The notes below the pieces were generated by a model, which was not told where the DNA came from, did no database searches, and saw only the letters and a program-made list of their open reading frames with translations. This document shows, one piece after another, positions 24,402-32,946 of a stretch of DNA of 38,085 bases; the stretch's first letter is position 1; every line of letters starts with the position of its first letter. This stretch comes from Nitrospira sp. (GTDB lineage Bacteria; Nitrospirota; Nitrospiria; Nitrospirales; Nitrospiraceae): the NCBI GenBank assembly GCA_019636875.1, contig JAHBWR010000022.1:1-38085 (forward strand), in the 5' to 3' direction. The position numbers were made by a program, and so were the translations under genes.

Positions 24402-25622
24402 CTAGCGAACGCCTAGCTCGCTGAGGATCGCCTGAGCCTCTTTCTTGGGGAGGCCGGTGAGGATCGCTTTCGCCTTTTGAGGGTCCGGATCGATGCCGAG
24501 CCCTGTCGCATAAATCCGGGCCAGAAGTTTCTTGGCAGAGGTGAACCCGTCCGCTGCGGTCGTTTCGAAACAAGTCAGGATTCTCCTGTCGAACGGTTTC
24601 AGGTGAGGGCTAGATCCGGTTTCATAGAGAGCGGCTAGGAGCGTGTGTGCCTCTTCACTCAGTGCGACGCCTTCCTTTAAGAGTGCCCAAATCGCGTCTT
24701 CTCCGCGTCCCTGTGCGAGGAGGGCCTTCCCCAACGATTGCCGATCGCTCACGCGACTCATGTCAGGGTAGTCATTCCAGAGGAGGGTGCGGTAGGCTTG
24801 GAAACCTTTGAGTAACTCCGCTCGCTGCAGTGAGGTCAGTCCCGGAGCAAGGGTCTGACGCCGCAATTTCGACAATGAGAGAAAGGAGGTTTGTTCCCCG
24901 AGCTCTACCGCTTGCATCCACCAATAGATGGCCAGGCCAAGGTTTTTCTCAACCCCTTGCCCGTCCTTGTAGGCATTGCCGAGGAACAGCCGCGCTTCGG
25001 GTACACCCCCAAGGGCTGCAGTGTCGAGATGTGGGATGGCCTCGTGCAGCTGTCCCGTGATCCTGAGAAGAAGTCCGAGATGATGATGAGCATCCACAAA
25101 ATGTGGGCGGAGTTCGAGCGCTCGTCGATAGTCCAGAATTGCGGAGGTCACGTTGCCGAGTGCGTAGTGAACGGCTCCCAGGCTGTAGTGTGCCTGGGGA
25201 AGGTTCGGCTCTAGCCGGAGCGCTTCTTTCAGCGCAGAGCCGGCAGCATGCCAATCTTGTTTTGCGGAGAGTAAGAGGCCTAGCTGGAGGTGCGCGCGTC
25301 CATCATCCGGTTGCAACCGAATGGCAGCGCGACATTCCTCGATGGCAGAGTCTAGTTCGCCAAGGTGCAACAACCCATCGGCAAGCTGGAGGTGGTACTC
25401 CGGGACGTTTGGTAAGAGTCGGATGGACCGCCGCAATGCTTCAAGTTTCGTGACCACATCGGGTCGATCTGTTGCCTGCAATTCTGAGGATACTTGAGGA
25501 GGTTCGGAAGAGTCTCCGTGGGATGAAGCAGCATGCTCCTCAAGCGAATGCGCATGCGTGAGAGCTGGTGAGAAAAGCAGCAGAGTGACTGTGAGCGGTA
25601 AGAGTATCAATCCGAGGTGCAT
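24402..25622 (-). CDS. Exported TPR/Sel1-repeat protein
   Basis: The 406-aa product starts MHLGLILLPLTVTLLLF, a signal peptide, then a His/Ser-rich linker. About five TPR-type repeats follow (for example AIEECRAAIRLQPDDGRAHL and AGSALKEALRLEPNLPQAHY). Towards the C-terminus come Sel1-like repeats (LGNAYKDGQGVEKN and IYATGLGIDPDPQKAKAIL). It is probably periplasmic or surface-exposed and a protein-interaction scaffold. A GTG at 25679 would add 19 residues before the signal peptide, which is less likely. With only 4 nt to the CHASE2 activator gene it is very likely in the same operon and may feed a signal to the CHASE2 domain. Confidence 0.82.
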   Translation of the reverse strand: MHLGLILLPLTVTLLLFSPALTHAHSLEEHAASSHGDSSEPPQVSSELQATDRPDVVTKLEALRRSIRLLPNVPEYHLQLADGLLHLGELDSAIEECRAAIRLQPDDGRAHLQLGLLLSAKQDWHAAGSALKEALRLEPNLPQAHYSLGAVHYALGNVTSAILDYRRALELRPHFVDAHHHLGLLLRITGQLHEAIPHLDTAALGGVPEARLFLGNAYKDGQGVEKNLGLAIYWWMQAVELGEQTSFLSLSKLRRQTLAPGLTSLQRAELLKGFQAYRTLLWNDYPDMSRVSDRQSLGKALLAQGRGEDAIWALLKEGVALSEEAHTLLAALYETGSSPHLKPFDRRILTCFETTAADGFTSAKKLLARIYATGLGIDPDPQKAKAILTGLPKKEAQAILSELGVR

Positions 25623-25703
25623 CGGGACAATATCACAATTCTGGTGTGAGGCGGTATCGCAGTAAATTATATCATCCACCAGCGAGAAAGAGAGGAATAG
25701 GGC

Positions 25704-26132
25704 CTATCCGGTCATGCGGAGTTGGGATGTCAGGCGGTCGATCGCTTCTTGAAGGGCTGACGCTGTTGGAACAACGGGGGTATGAGGCACACGCCACACG
25801 GGGTCAAGTGGGTGCGGGTCATTTGCGAGGCGTGGGATCACATGCCAATGGATATGCGGCAGCTGGTTGCCAAGGAGTTCATAGTTGATCTTCTTGGCCT
25901 GGTAGATTTCAGCCAAGGCCTTGGCCACGTGGCTGACCTCCTCGATCAGCTGAGCACGTTCGGTCGGTGTGAGATGGAATAGCTCGGTAGCGTGGCGCTG
26001 AAGGACGACGACTGTCCATCCAGGAAAGAATTGGTCGTCATGGAGATAGGCTTTGGACAGTCCGAGATCCGCGATGAAATAGTCTGGTTGAGGCCAAGTC
26101 CCGAGGCAGAATTTGCAGGTCTGATCGCTCAC
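25704..26132 (-). CDS. HIT-family nucleotide hydrolase/transferase
   Basis: A 142-aa histidine-triad protein. The triad HIHWHV is at residues 93-98, preceded by NYELLGNQLPH. An N-terminal CKFC pair (Cys6, Cys9) may bind zinc. The family hydrolyses or transfers nucleotidyl groups; the exact substrate is unknown. It overlaps the upstream exported-protein gene by 4 nt (ATGA), so the two form a unit. Confidence 0.9.
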   Translation of the reverse strand: MSDQTCKFCLGTWPQPDYFIADLGLSKAYLHDDQFFPGWTVVVLQRHATELFHLTPTERAQLIEEVSHVAKALAEIYQAKKINYELLGNQLPHIHWHVIPRLANDPHPLDPVWRVPHTPVVPTASALQEAIDRLTSQLRMTG

Positions 26133-26770
26133 GGCTTAGTAGCCTTCTTCCATTCTTCCTCCGTCACGACTCCCTTCTTGATCAGCAACTGAATGAGCGT
26201 CTCGAGGGTTTTCTGATTCGCGGCTGGCGGCGATGTCTTGGCTGGAGACGTAGTTGTAGTGGAAGAGTCAGTCCGCTTTGCTTCTGGAGGAGGTCGTTTC
26301 TGCCCAAGCACTTTGAATACAGGAGTGAAAACTGCCACATAGTCTCGATTTCGTATTCGGATGGAGGCCGGGCTGCTCACAGCCTGGGGGAGGAGATCCG
26401 GTACATTCCCTGCCCGGATTTGGAAGAAGGGTTTACCGTCTTCGGTGTGACCGTCTTGGTCCAAAATGTCGAACCGCTTTAAAAAAGATTCGCCCGTGAG
26501 GCCTTCTCGGTCTTCGCCGGCGAGGTTCGTAATCTTGTCGAGGACGATCATCAGAGAATCGGTGATAATGGTATCCGGTGAGAGATTCCTCACGCTCACG
26601 TCATAGCGATACTCGCTGGTGAAGTTGTCACGGCCTTTCAGTGTGACCGTCACATGGGTTTTGCCCGTTAAATCCGTCAGCTGGTCGAGAGGGCTGGCGA
26701 ATGTGATCTGTGAATCGACGAGGAGCGTCGCAGCAGTGATCAGGTAACAAGATCTTAGCCAAGTCTGCAT
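26129..26770 (-). CDS. Exported protein of unknown function
   Basis: The 213-aa product starts MQTWLRSCYLITAATLLVDS with a signal peptide ending near FAS. The body (HVTVTLKGRDNFTSEYRYD, then NLSPDTIITDSLMIVLDKI) looks like a beta-rich domain. A Pro/Thr/Ser-rich linker leads to a C-terminal helical pair LIQLLIKKGVVTEEEW, which resembles a SHOCT-type short C-terminal module. GGAAGGG precedes the ATG at 26770; the frame extends to 26893 but that part has no signal-peptide logic. Function not recognised. Confidence 0.7.
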   Translation of the reverse strand: MQTWLRSCYLITAATLLVDSQITFASPLDQLTDLTGKTHVTVTLKGRDNFTSEYRYDVSVRNLSPDTIITDSLMIVLDKITNLAGEDREGLTGESFLKRFDILDQDGHTEDGKPFFQIRAGNVPDLLPQAVSSPASIRIRNRDYVAVFTPVFKVLGQKRPPPEAKRTDSSTTTTSPAKTSPPAANQKTLETLIQLLIKKGVVTEEEWKKATKP

Positions 26771-26919
26771 GAACACCCTTCCATACCGAAACGACCCACA
26801 CTGAGCATAGCAAAGTTGGCGAGGTTCGGCGAGAAGTCGGCTTGAGGTTCCTTGACACCTCATTTGGACCGACGATATTCTCCCGTTGATCACATCAGGC
26901 CACTCAGGGATCTTTACCT

Positions 26920-27798
26920 ATGATGTCGGATCGTTCTCGTGTGAGGCCGTCAGGAGTCTCGCGCTCACTTGTCAACGAACTCATGAAGTTCTATGACTTT
27001 CCCCATCCGCATCACCCAAAACGAATCATCCGTGGCTATGATCGTCCGCATGCCCTGCGAACAGCAAGGATGTGCGTGGCTGTCGCGAGCCGCTTAGGAC
27101 ATCCTCACGATCGAGTCCAGCGCTATCATGTCGCCTGCCTTTTGCACGATCTGGGCCGTGCGGGACTCGATCGGCAACTCTTTGGAACCATTTGGTCTTG
27201 GGCCAAGCAACGGGGTATTCCGACAAGACCTCGTGAATGGCGGGCCATTCACCCAGGGACCACTTATGGACGCGAGACCGAAGCCTTCGTTTCTTTGTAT
27301 CGCCGGGATCTTGAAGCAGATGGTGTTCCCCTGGATGCCTGGGCTATCGAACAGATTGAAATGCGCCTTGGCTATGCTCGCCGTCTTGCTAGGCGATTGC
27401 GGTCTCTGAGGCCTGCACTCAAGAAGCTTGGTGTTGGATGGGAGCCTTGGATGCAACAGGTGATGTTGTACTACTATTACCCGGAACGGCTGACCAAGGC
27501 CAAAGTGTGGGTCAGGCAACTGGCGGAAATCCTCGTCGCGTGTGAACAGTTTGAAGCCTATAGCAATCGGCGACGAGGGCAGGATTACTATGCTCGGAAA
27601 AAAGAAAGTTTACCGGAGGCCTTTGCCTATCTCGAGAAGCTGGAACAAGAGGGCATCCTCAGCAGCGAGGTATTGAATGCCGTCCGGTTCTTGTCGGCAG
27701 AAGGTGCGTTCGATACCGTTCTGATGGAAGCACGAGGCGAACCACTGACGAGAAGCGACCGCCGCTATCTTCGTCGTTTCAAAGGTGAAAACGTCTAA
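26920..27798 (+). CDS. HD-domain protein
   Basis: A 292-aa protein with an HD-type metal-dependent phosphohydrolase core: RPHALRTARMCVAVASRLG (first His), then HVACLLHDLGRAGL with the His-Asp pair. A helical region rich in Arg/Tyr follows (VMLYYYYPERL and YSNRRRGQDYYARK), as in HD-GYP-like proteins, but the GYP signature is absent. A cyclic-nucleotide or nucleotide phosphohydrolase role is possible. It overlaps the following yjbQ-like gene by one base (TAATG), so the two are translationally coupled. Confidence 0.8.
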   Translation: MMSDRSRVRPSGVSRSLVNELMKFYDFPHPHHPKRIIRGYDRPHALRTARMCVAVASRLGHPHDRVQRYHVACLLHDLGRAGLDRQLFGTIWSWAKQRGIPTRPREWRAIHPGTTYGRETEAFVSLYRRDLEADGVPLDAWAIEQIEMRLGYARRLARRLRSLRPALKKLGVGWEPWMQQVMLYYYYPERLTKAKVWVRQLAEILVACEQFEAYSNRRRGQDYYARKKESLPEAFAYLEKLEQEGILSSEVLNAVRFLSAEGAFDTVLMEARGEPLTRSDRRYLRRFKGENV

Positions 27799-28220
27799 TG
27801 GCTGTCCGAACCGTTCCCTTGACGATCCACATGGCCGGTGGAACGGATATCGAAAATATTACACAATCCGTGGCCGAAGCCGTCACGGCGTCGAGTCTTC
27901 AAAACGGGATTGTGACAGTGTTCGTGAAACATACGACCGCCTCGATCATGATTATCGAGGATGAACCGGGGATTCGCGCCGACACCAGAACGTTCTGGGA
28001 CCGCATCATCCCTCCCGACTCTCGCTGGCAGCATAACACCCTCAATCCCGGGGAGGACAACGGCCACAGCCACCTGCGAGGACAGCTCCAAGGGCCCTCG
28101 CTCACGATTCCCTTCGCCGCAGGCACCCTGCTTCTCGGCACATGGCAACAAGTTGTCCTGGTCGATTTCGACACCCGCTCACGGATGCGTGAATGTATTG
28201 TGCAGGTACTGGGTGAATAA
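27798..28220 (+). CDS. YjbQ/UPF0047-family protein
   Basis: A 140-aa protein matching the YjbQ/UPF0047 family (about 135-140 aa). It has NGIVTVFVKHTTASIMIIEDEPG, then DNGHSHLRGQLQGPSL and LLGTWQQVVLVDFDTR. The clustered His, Asp and Glu residues form a metal-binding active site. Some members have weak thiamine phosphate synthase activity, but the physiological role is unsettled. It is sandwiched between the HD-domain gene and an HtrA-like protease gene with overlaps on both sides. Confidence 0.9.
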   Translation: MAVRTVPLTIHMAGGTDIENITQSVAEAVTASSLQNGIVTVFVKHTTASIMIIEDEPGIRADTRTFWDRIIPPDSRWQHNTLNPGEDNGHSHLRGQLQGPSLTIPFAAGTLLLGTWQQVVLVDFDTRSRMRECIVQVLGE

Positions 28221-29337
28221 GCGCATACGATTGATCACTCTTCTCCTGCTTTTCAGTGCAGTGGTTTCGGTGCCGGCCGCTACGTCGGGAGAGTGGGGCA
28301 AACCACTCGGTGCGGTCTATGATGGCCCTGAGGGTAAGCCTCGACCCGTGACTCCGGCTCCGGCAGAATTAGGGCCGGACGAACGGGCGACCACCGCCGT
28401 CTTTGAGCGCGCGACGAAATCGGTCGTCTTCATCGCGAACACGGCGATACAGCGGGATTTCTGGTCGCTCGATATTATGGAAGTGCCGCAGGGGTCGGGG
28501 TCGGGCTTCATTTGGAACCAGCAAGGCCATATTGTCACTAACTTTCATGTCATTTATGGCGCCAATTCCATCAAGGTGACATTGGCGGATCGTACCGAGT
28601 ACCAAGCCAAGGTGGTCGGAGCCGATCCTGATCATGATTTGGCAGTCCTGCAGATTCAGGTGCCGGATAATCAACTCGAGCCGTTGGCCATCGGTTCTTC
28701 TCATGACCTGCGTGTGGGGCAAAAGGTGCTCGCGATCGGAAACCCATTCGGGCTTGACCATACGTTGACCACGGGAGTCGTGAGTGCGTTGGGAAGAACG
28801 ATCAAATCGATGTCCAACCGCACGATTGAAGGGGTGATTCAAACCGACGCGGCGATCAATCCTGGGAACTCCGGTGGTCCCTTGCTCGACAGTGCCGGAC
28901 GATTGATCGGTGTGAACACGCAGATCGTGAGTCCAAGCGGAGCCTATGCCGGGATCGGATTTGCCGTCCCTGTCGATACCGTCAACCGAATCGTTCCGGA
29001 ACTCATCAAGCACGGGAAGCTCATTCGTCCCGGCTTGGGTGTCTCGCTTGTTCCGGATGCAATGGCGAAACGGTGGGGAATCAAAGGTCTGATCATCGGG
29101 AAGGTGACCAGGGGTGGACCGGCTGATCGCGCAGGTCTGAAGGGTGCACGTGAAACCATGGCCGGCCGGATTCAGCTTGGCGACATCATCCTGTCGGTTG
29201 CTGGGAAACCGATGAACACCGTTGACGATCTGATGGACGTGATGGAGGAACACAAGGTGGGTGATCGTGTGAACGTGGAGATCCTCCGCGGGAAGCGGCA
29301 GGAAAAAGTCTCGGTGACTCTTCAGGCCGTCAACTAG
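28213..29337 (+). CDS. HtrA/DegP-like serine protease with PDZ domain
   Basis: The 374-aa product starts at a GTG inside the end of the yjbQ-like gene and has a signal peptide (IRLITLLLLFSAVVSVPAAT). The trypsin-like domain has the full triad: TNFHVIYG (His112), DPDHDLAVLQ (Asp142) and NPGNSGGPL (Ser220). One PDZ domain follows (about 270-370) with GLGVSL and GDIILSVAGKPM. It should degrade misfolded proteins in the periplasm. It lies 65 nt before the proteasomal ATPase gene, so a periplasmic and a cytoplasmic proteolysis system are adjacent; whether they are co-transcribed is open. Confidence 0.92.
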   Translation: MNKRIRLITLLLLFSAVVSVPAATSGEWGKPLGAVYDGPEGKPRPVTPAPAELGPDERATTAVFERATKSVVFIANTAIQRDFWSLDIMEVPQGSGSGFIWNQQGHIVTNFHVIYGANSIKVTLADRTEYQAKVVGADPDHDLAVLQIQVPDNQLEPLAIGSSHDLRVGQKVLAIGNPFGLDHTLTTGVVSALGRTIKSMSNRTIEGVIQTDAAINPGNSGGPLLDSAGRLIGVNTQIVSPSGAYAGIGFAVPVDTVNRIVPELIKHGKLIRPGLGVSLVPDAMAKRWGIKGLIIGKVTRGGPADRAGLKGARETMAGRIQLGDIILSVAGKPMNTVDDLMDVMEEHKVGDRVNVEILRGKRQEKVSVTLQAVN

Positions 29338-29402
29338 TCCGACGGCAATTCAGGACAGGCGTATGGTAGGATCATCGGGACTAGCTGCGTCACGGAGGAG
29401 TT

Positions 29403-31136
29403 ATGAGTGATCACAGAGCTTCCGATCATGGTGAGCCTACTGGTCAGGGCGCTGCCTCGCTAAAAACAGGGACCGATCCGCTTGAATTAATCGAGCAGTG
29501 TTTGGCGTCTTTCCCTGAGAGTGATCCTCGTCAAAAGCTGCTCTATAAGTTGCGTCATGCGGTCCTATTATCCCAGGCTGCCTCTCAGCAACGGGAACTC
29601 GAATTCAAAAAGGTCAGTGAAGTCGTGGCCAAGCTCACGGCACCGGCGAATCGCATCGGCACCTTACTCGATCTGCCGGGCGAAGGACTCGCCCGCATCG
29701 TGGTTGGTGGGGCCGAGTATTATGCCAATGTGGACCCTCGTGTGCCTGAACCCGATCTCAAGATTGGCACACAGATTCTCGTCAACGAAGCCTACGCGGT
29801 GATTAAGACATTGGGCTACGACCGAAACGGGCCTATTTTGAAACTGGCTGAGGCGATGCCCGACGGGCGGTTACGGTTTGAACAGGACATGGGCAGACAA
29901 TCCCTGGTCTTGCAGCGATCGACTGATTTGATCGGAGCGGATCTCAACCCAGGCACCGAAATTCGAATCGATCCGAGCCATCGTGTGGCCATCGAACAAC
30001 TGGGAGACCGACGGTCCAGCAGGCACGCGCTCGATGAGACGCCGACGGTCACTTGGGAGCAGATCGGCGGGCAGAGTGAAGCGATCACCGCGATCCGCAA
30101 GGCGATTGAATACCCGCTGCTGCATGCGCAAACCTTTGAACGATTCAAGTTTTCACAACCGAAAGGATTTTTGCTCTATGGCCCACCGGGGTGTGGGAAG
30201 ACGCTTATTGGCCAAGCGGCAGCGGGGAGTCTTTCCAAGTTGGTGAGTGAGTCCAGTCAGGGGCAATTGCCTGGAGAGGAGAAACGCCAGCCGGTGACGA
30301 GCGGAGCGTTCCTTCACGTCAAGGGGCCGGAAATCTTGAACATGTGGCTCGGCGAATCCGAACGCATCGTTCGCGACCTCTTCGATCAAGCTCGCGCGAG
30401 ACGCAAGAACGGCGCCCTCCCGTTCATCTTCATCGACGAAGCCGAATCGATTCTGGGGACCCGACGGGCCATGCGATCGTTCAATATCTCGAACACGCTC
30501 GTCCCGATGTTCTGCAGCGAAATGGACGGGATCGAATCGCTGCGCGATGTGGTGATTATTCTAGCCTCCAATCGACCTGACTTGATCGATCCGGCGGTCC
30601 TGCGTCCTGGTCGTATTGACCGCAAGATCAAAGTGAGTCGGCCGAACAAAGAGGCGGCGGCCCAGATTCTCAAGGTGTACCTGACTGAGGACCTGCCGGT
30701 GGACTCCGCGTTGGTCAAGGAACGAGGTGGCGAGCACACCCACGCGGTGGCGTCGCTTGTCGAAGAGGTGATCGAAACCATCTTTCAGCGAACGGCGGAC
30801 AATCGGCTGCTCTCGATCAGACTGAGGAGCGGTCAAACCAAGGTCCTCTACCGCGGCGATCTCGTGAGTGGCGCTATCTTGGCGTCGATCGTTCAACGTG
30901 CCAAAGAAAAGGCGATCGACCGCACCATTCAGTCAGGACAACCGGCAGGATTATCGGCCGGTGACGTGCTTGATAGTGTCTCTGAGGAGTTCAGAGAGGG
31001 TGAGATGTTACCACCTGATGATGCGGCAGAAGAATGGCTCAAGCTCCTGGATCATCACCCAGATCAGGTGGTTGGAGTCTCTTCGTTCCGGCGTGGCCGG
31101 CAAACGGAGGAGCGGATCCTGAACCAAATCATTTGA
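29403..31136 (+). CDS. mpa: Proteasomal AAA ATPase Mpa/ARC
   Basis: A 577-aa protein. Order: a hydrophilic N-terminus with a short coiled coil (about 45-80), tandem OB-like domains (about 83-200), then the AAA module. The AAA module has Walker A GPPGCGKT (260-267), pore loop region KGPEILNMWLGESE, Walker B IFIDEAES (342-349), and sensor/arginine-finger blocks ILASNRPDLIDPAVLRPGRIDR. The C-terminal domain ends EERILNQII. This is the unfoldase that recruits Pup/UBact-tagged proteins and feeds them to the 20S core. Actinobacterial Mpa ends in GQYL, whose penultimate Tyr is needed to dock on the 20S ring; here the last four residues are NQII. GGAGGAG precedes the ATG. Confidence 0.95.
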   Translation: MSDHRASDHGEPTGQGAASLKTGTDPLELIEQCLASFPESDPRQKLLYKLRHAVLLSQAASQQRELEFKKVSEVVAKLTAPANRIGTLLDLPGEGLARIVVGGAEYYANVDPRVPEPDLKIGTQILVNEAYAVIKTLGYDRNGPILKLAEAMPDGRLRFEQDMGRQSLVLQRSTDLIGADLNPGTEIRIDPSHRVAIEQLGDRRSSRHALDETPTVTWEQIGGQSEAITAIRKAIEYPLLHAQTFERFKFSQPKGFLLYGPPGCGKTLIGQAAAGSLSKLVSESSQGQLPGEEKRQPVTSGAFLHVKGPEILNMWLGESERIVRDLFDQARARRKNGALPFIFIDEAESILGTRRAMRSFNISNTLVPMFCSEMDGIESLRDVVIILASNRPDLIDPAVLRPGRIDRKIKVSRPNKEAAAQILKVYLTEDLPVDSALVKERGGEHTHAVASLVEEVIETIFQRTADNRLLSIRLRSGQTKVLYRGDLVSGAILASIVQRAKEKAIDRTIQSGQPAGLSAGDVLDSVSEEFREGEMLPPDDAAEEWLKLLDHHPDQVVGVSSFRRGRQTEERILNQII

Positions 31137-31166
31137 TGATGTGACATGTAAAAGATGAAACGTTGC

Positions 31167-31194
31167 TTGACTTGGTACTGTCGACGAAAATGAT
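31167..31194 (+). promoter_or_regulatory. Possible internal promoter before dop
   Basis: TTGACT (31167-31172), a 16-bp spacer and AATGAT (31189-31194) lie in the 95-nt gap between mpa and dop. The match is moderate (5/6 and 4/6). The gap is the second-longest inside the locus, so a separate promoter for dop-UBact-prcBA-pafA is conceivable. Confidence 0.25.
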
Positions 31195-31231
31195 CGCCGG
31201 GTCACGTTTCCATTTTTATTATTAAGGAACC

Positions 31232-32758
31232 ATGCGCCTGTTTGGCATCGAAACTGAGTATGGGATCACGAGGGATGACGTGCCGGAGATCGACCCGGTC
31301 GTCGAGTCGATGGAATTGGTACGGGCTCATCTGGAAGCCTCCTTTGAACGGCGGTGGGATTATGCCGGCGAAGATCCGCATGAAGATGCCCGTGGGTTTC
31401 GCGTATCGGGTTTGCAACAGGATCGAGAGGAAGACGATTTTGCAACACGCGATGCCCATCGCCCCTTTTCGTTTCATGACATGAAGAGTGATCTCGTGTT
31501 ACCTAATGGCGCCCGCTTCTACAATGACCACACTCATCCGGAATATTCCACACCCGAGTGTCGGACACTCAAAGACCTGGTGGCTCACGATCGGACAGGC
31601 GAACGCATCCTCCTGCGCGCCGCCCAGCGGCGCAATAAGGTGCTGGGTGGAGAGCATGTCCGGCTATACAAGAACAACACGGATTTCCACGGACACAGTT
31701 ATGGGTGTCATGACAACTATCTTGTCGCGCGGTCTATTCCCTTTCCTAATCTCGTTGCTGGACTCGTGCCGTTCCTAGTCAGCCGTCAGGTCATCGCCGG
31801 TGCGGGGAAAGTCGGGACTGAAGCTCAGGAGTCAGGATATGTGCCAGGACCGTATCAGCTCTCTCAGCGCGCCGACTTTATGGAAGCGGAGTTGGGCGTC
31901 GACACCATGCACAACCGGCCGATTCTCAATACGAGAGATGAGCCCCACGCGGATCGCATGAAATATCGGCGCCTCCATCTCATTATCGGGGATGCGAACA
32001 TGTGTGAATACGCGACGGCGCTCAAAGTCGGGACCACGCAGCTGGTGTTGGACCTGATCGAGCGTGGTGCTGCGCCGGATTGTGAACTCGATCAACCGGT
32101 GACCGCTGTGAAACAGTTGTCCCGAGACCCGGACCTCAAAACGGTCGTCAAGCTTGTGAATGGGCAGAAACTTTCGGCAGTGGATATCCAGGAATCGTAT
32201 TATGAGGCAGCGAGCCGGATGCTTTCGGGTATCGACGAGGAGACCGATTGGCTATTGAGAGAATGGTCGGAGACCTTGAGCCTGTTGTCACGTGACCGCT
32301 CACGGTTAGTCGGAAAATTGGATTGGGTCACCAAACAGTGGCTACTCGAAAGCTTCATGCGGGAAGAACGGATCGGTTGGGATGATCCTTGGTTGACCAG
32401 CCTGGACTTGGAGTATCACAACATACATCCCGACCAAGGACTGTACTTGGGATTGGAAGCCGAAGGAAAGGCATGGCGGATGACCACCGACGAAGCGATC
32501 GAAGAAGCGATCCGGAACGGACCAACAGATACCCGCGGCGGGTTGAGGGGGCTCTGTGTTCAGCGGTTTCCCGGTCAGATCAAGTCGATGCAGTGGGAGC
32601 GTATTCAGTTTACCGGTGGAATTCGATCTCGCAATCTGGACATGGGAGATCTCTTTGATCCGCAAGAAGTTCGACGATGTGCACATATCTTTCAAACGGC
32701 CGGCTCGCCGAGTGAAGCGTTGGCGGCGTGGAGTCACAGAAAGGATAGGGCGATATGA
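31232..32758 (+). CDS. dop: Dop-type deamidase/deconjugase of the Pup/UBact system
   Basis: A 508-aa protein of the carboxylate-amine ligase-like Dop/PafA family. It starts MRLFGIETEYGI (Glu in GIETEYG binds metal/ATP). RWDYAGEDPHEDARGF is typical of Dop, not PafA. RFYNDHTHPEYSTPEC carries the catalytic Asp (residue 99). LYKNNTD, GSHENYL-like GCHDNYLVARS, FQLSQR-like YQLSQRAD, NTRDEPHAD and YRRLHLIIGDANM follow. Dop removes Pup from substrates and in actinobacteria also deamidates PupGln. Because the modifier here already ends in Glu, deconjugation is the likely main job. AAGGA precedes the ATG; the stop overlaps the UBact ATG (ATGA). Confidence 0.94.
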   Translation: MRLFGIETEYGITRDDVPEIDPVVESMELVRAHLEASFERRWDYAGEDPHEDARGFRVSGLQQDREEDDFATRDAHRPFSFHDMKSDLVLPNGARFYNDHTHPEYSTPECRTLKDLVAHDRTGERILLRAAQRRNKVLGGEHVRLYKNNTDFHGHSYGCHDNYLVARSIPFPNLVAGLVPFLVSRQVIAGAGKVGTEAQESGYVPGPYQLSQRADFMEAELGVDTMHNRPILNTRDEPHADRMKYRRLHLIIGDANMCEYATALKVGTTQLVLDLIERGAAPDCELDQPVTAVKQLSRDPDLKTVVKLVNGQKLSAVDIQESYYEAASRMLSGIDEETDWLLREWSETLSLLSRDRSRLVGKLDWVTKQWLLESFMREERIGWDDPWLTSLDLEYHNIHPDQGLYLGLEAEGKAWRMTTDEAIEEAIRNGPTDTRGGLRGLCVQRFPGQIKSMQWERIQFTGGIRSRNLDMGDLFDPQEVRRCAHIFQTAGSPSEALAAWSHRKDRAI

Positions 32759-32946
32759 AACCGAGTACGATGCCGGAACGACGTGAAGGGCCGGTCGATC
32801 CCATGCCTCAATCACCTCGTCCCGAAGAGGGAGGTGGGCCACGACGTCAAGAAACTGGATCGCCGGAGAAGGATAATCTCATGAAGCGGATGCGCAAAGT
32901 CGACCCGAAACAAGCGGAGCGGTACCGGCAACGGACAGGGGAGTGA
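32755..32946 (+). CDS. UBact: Pup-like ubiquitin-type protein modifier
   Basis: A 63-aa hydrophilic protein. Residues 1-35 are rich in Pro, Gly, Glu and Arg and should be disordered; residues about 37-59 (KDNLMKRMRKVDPKQAERYR) should form a helix; the C-terminus is QRTGE. Length, composition, position between dop and prcB, and the Gly-Glu ending identify it as the Pup counterpart called UBact in Gram-negative bacteria. The C-terminal Glu is the expected attachment point to substrate lysines by PafA, without need for prior deamidation. The ATG overlaps the dop stop, so expression is coupled to dop. Sequence similarity to actinobacterial Pup is slight outside the C-terminal Gly-Glu. Confidence 0.9.
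   Translation: MKPSTMPERREGPVDPMPQSPRPEEGGGPRRQETGSPEKDNLMKRMRKVDPKQAERYRQRTGE

Noticed and set aside
27961..28212. N-terminal extension of the HtrA-like protease inside yjbQ
   Set aside because: The extension is the shadow of the yjbQ frame; the signal peptide begins right after the GTG at 28213.
28369..29253. Long minus-strand frame of 294 codons opposite the HtrA-like gene
   Set aside because: Shadow of the protease gene, whose catalytic triad and PDZ domain are intact.
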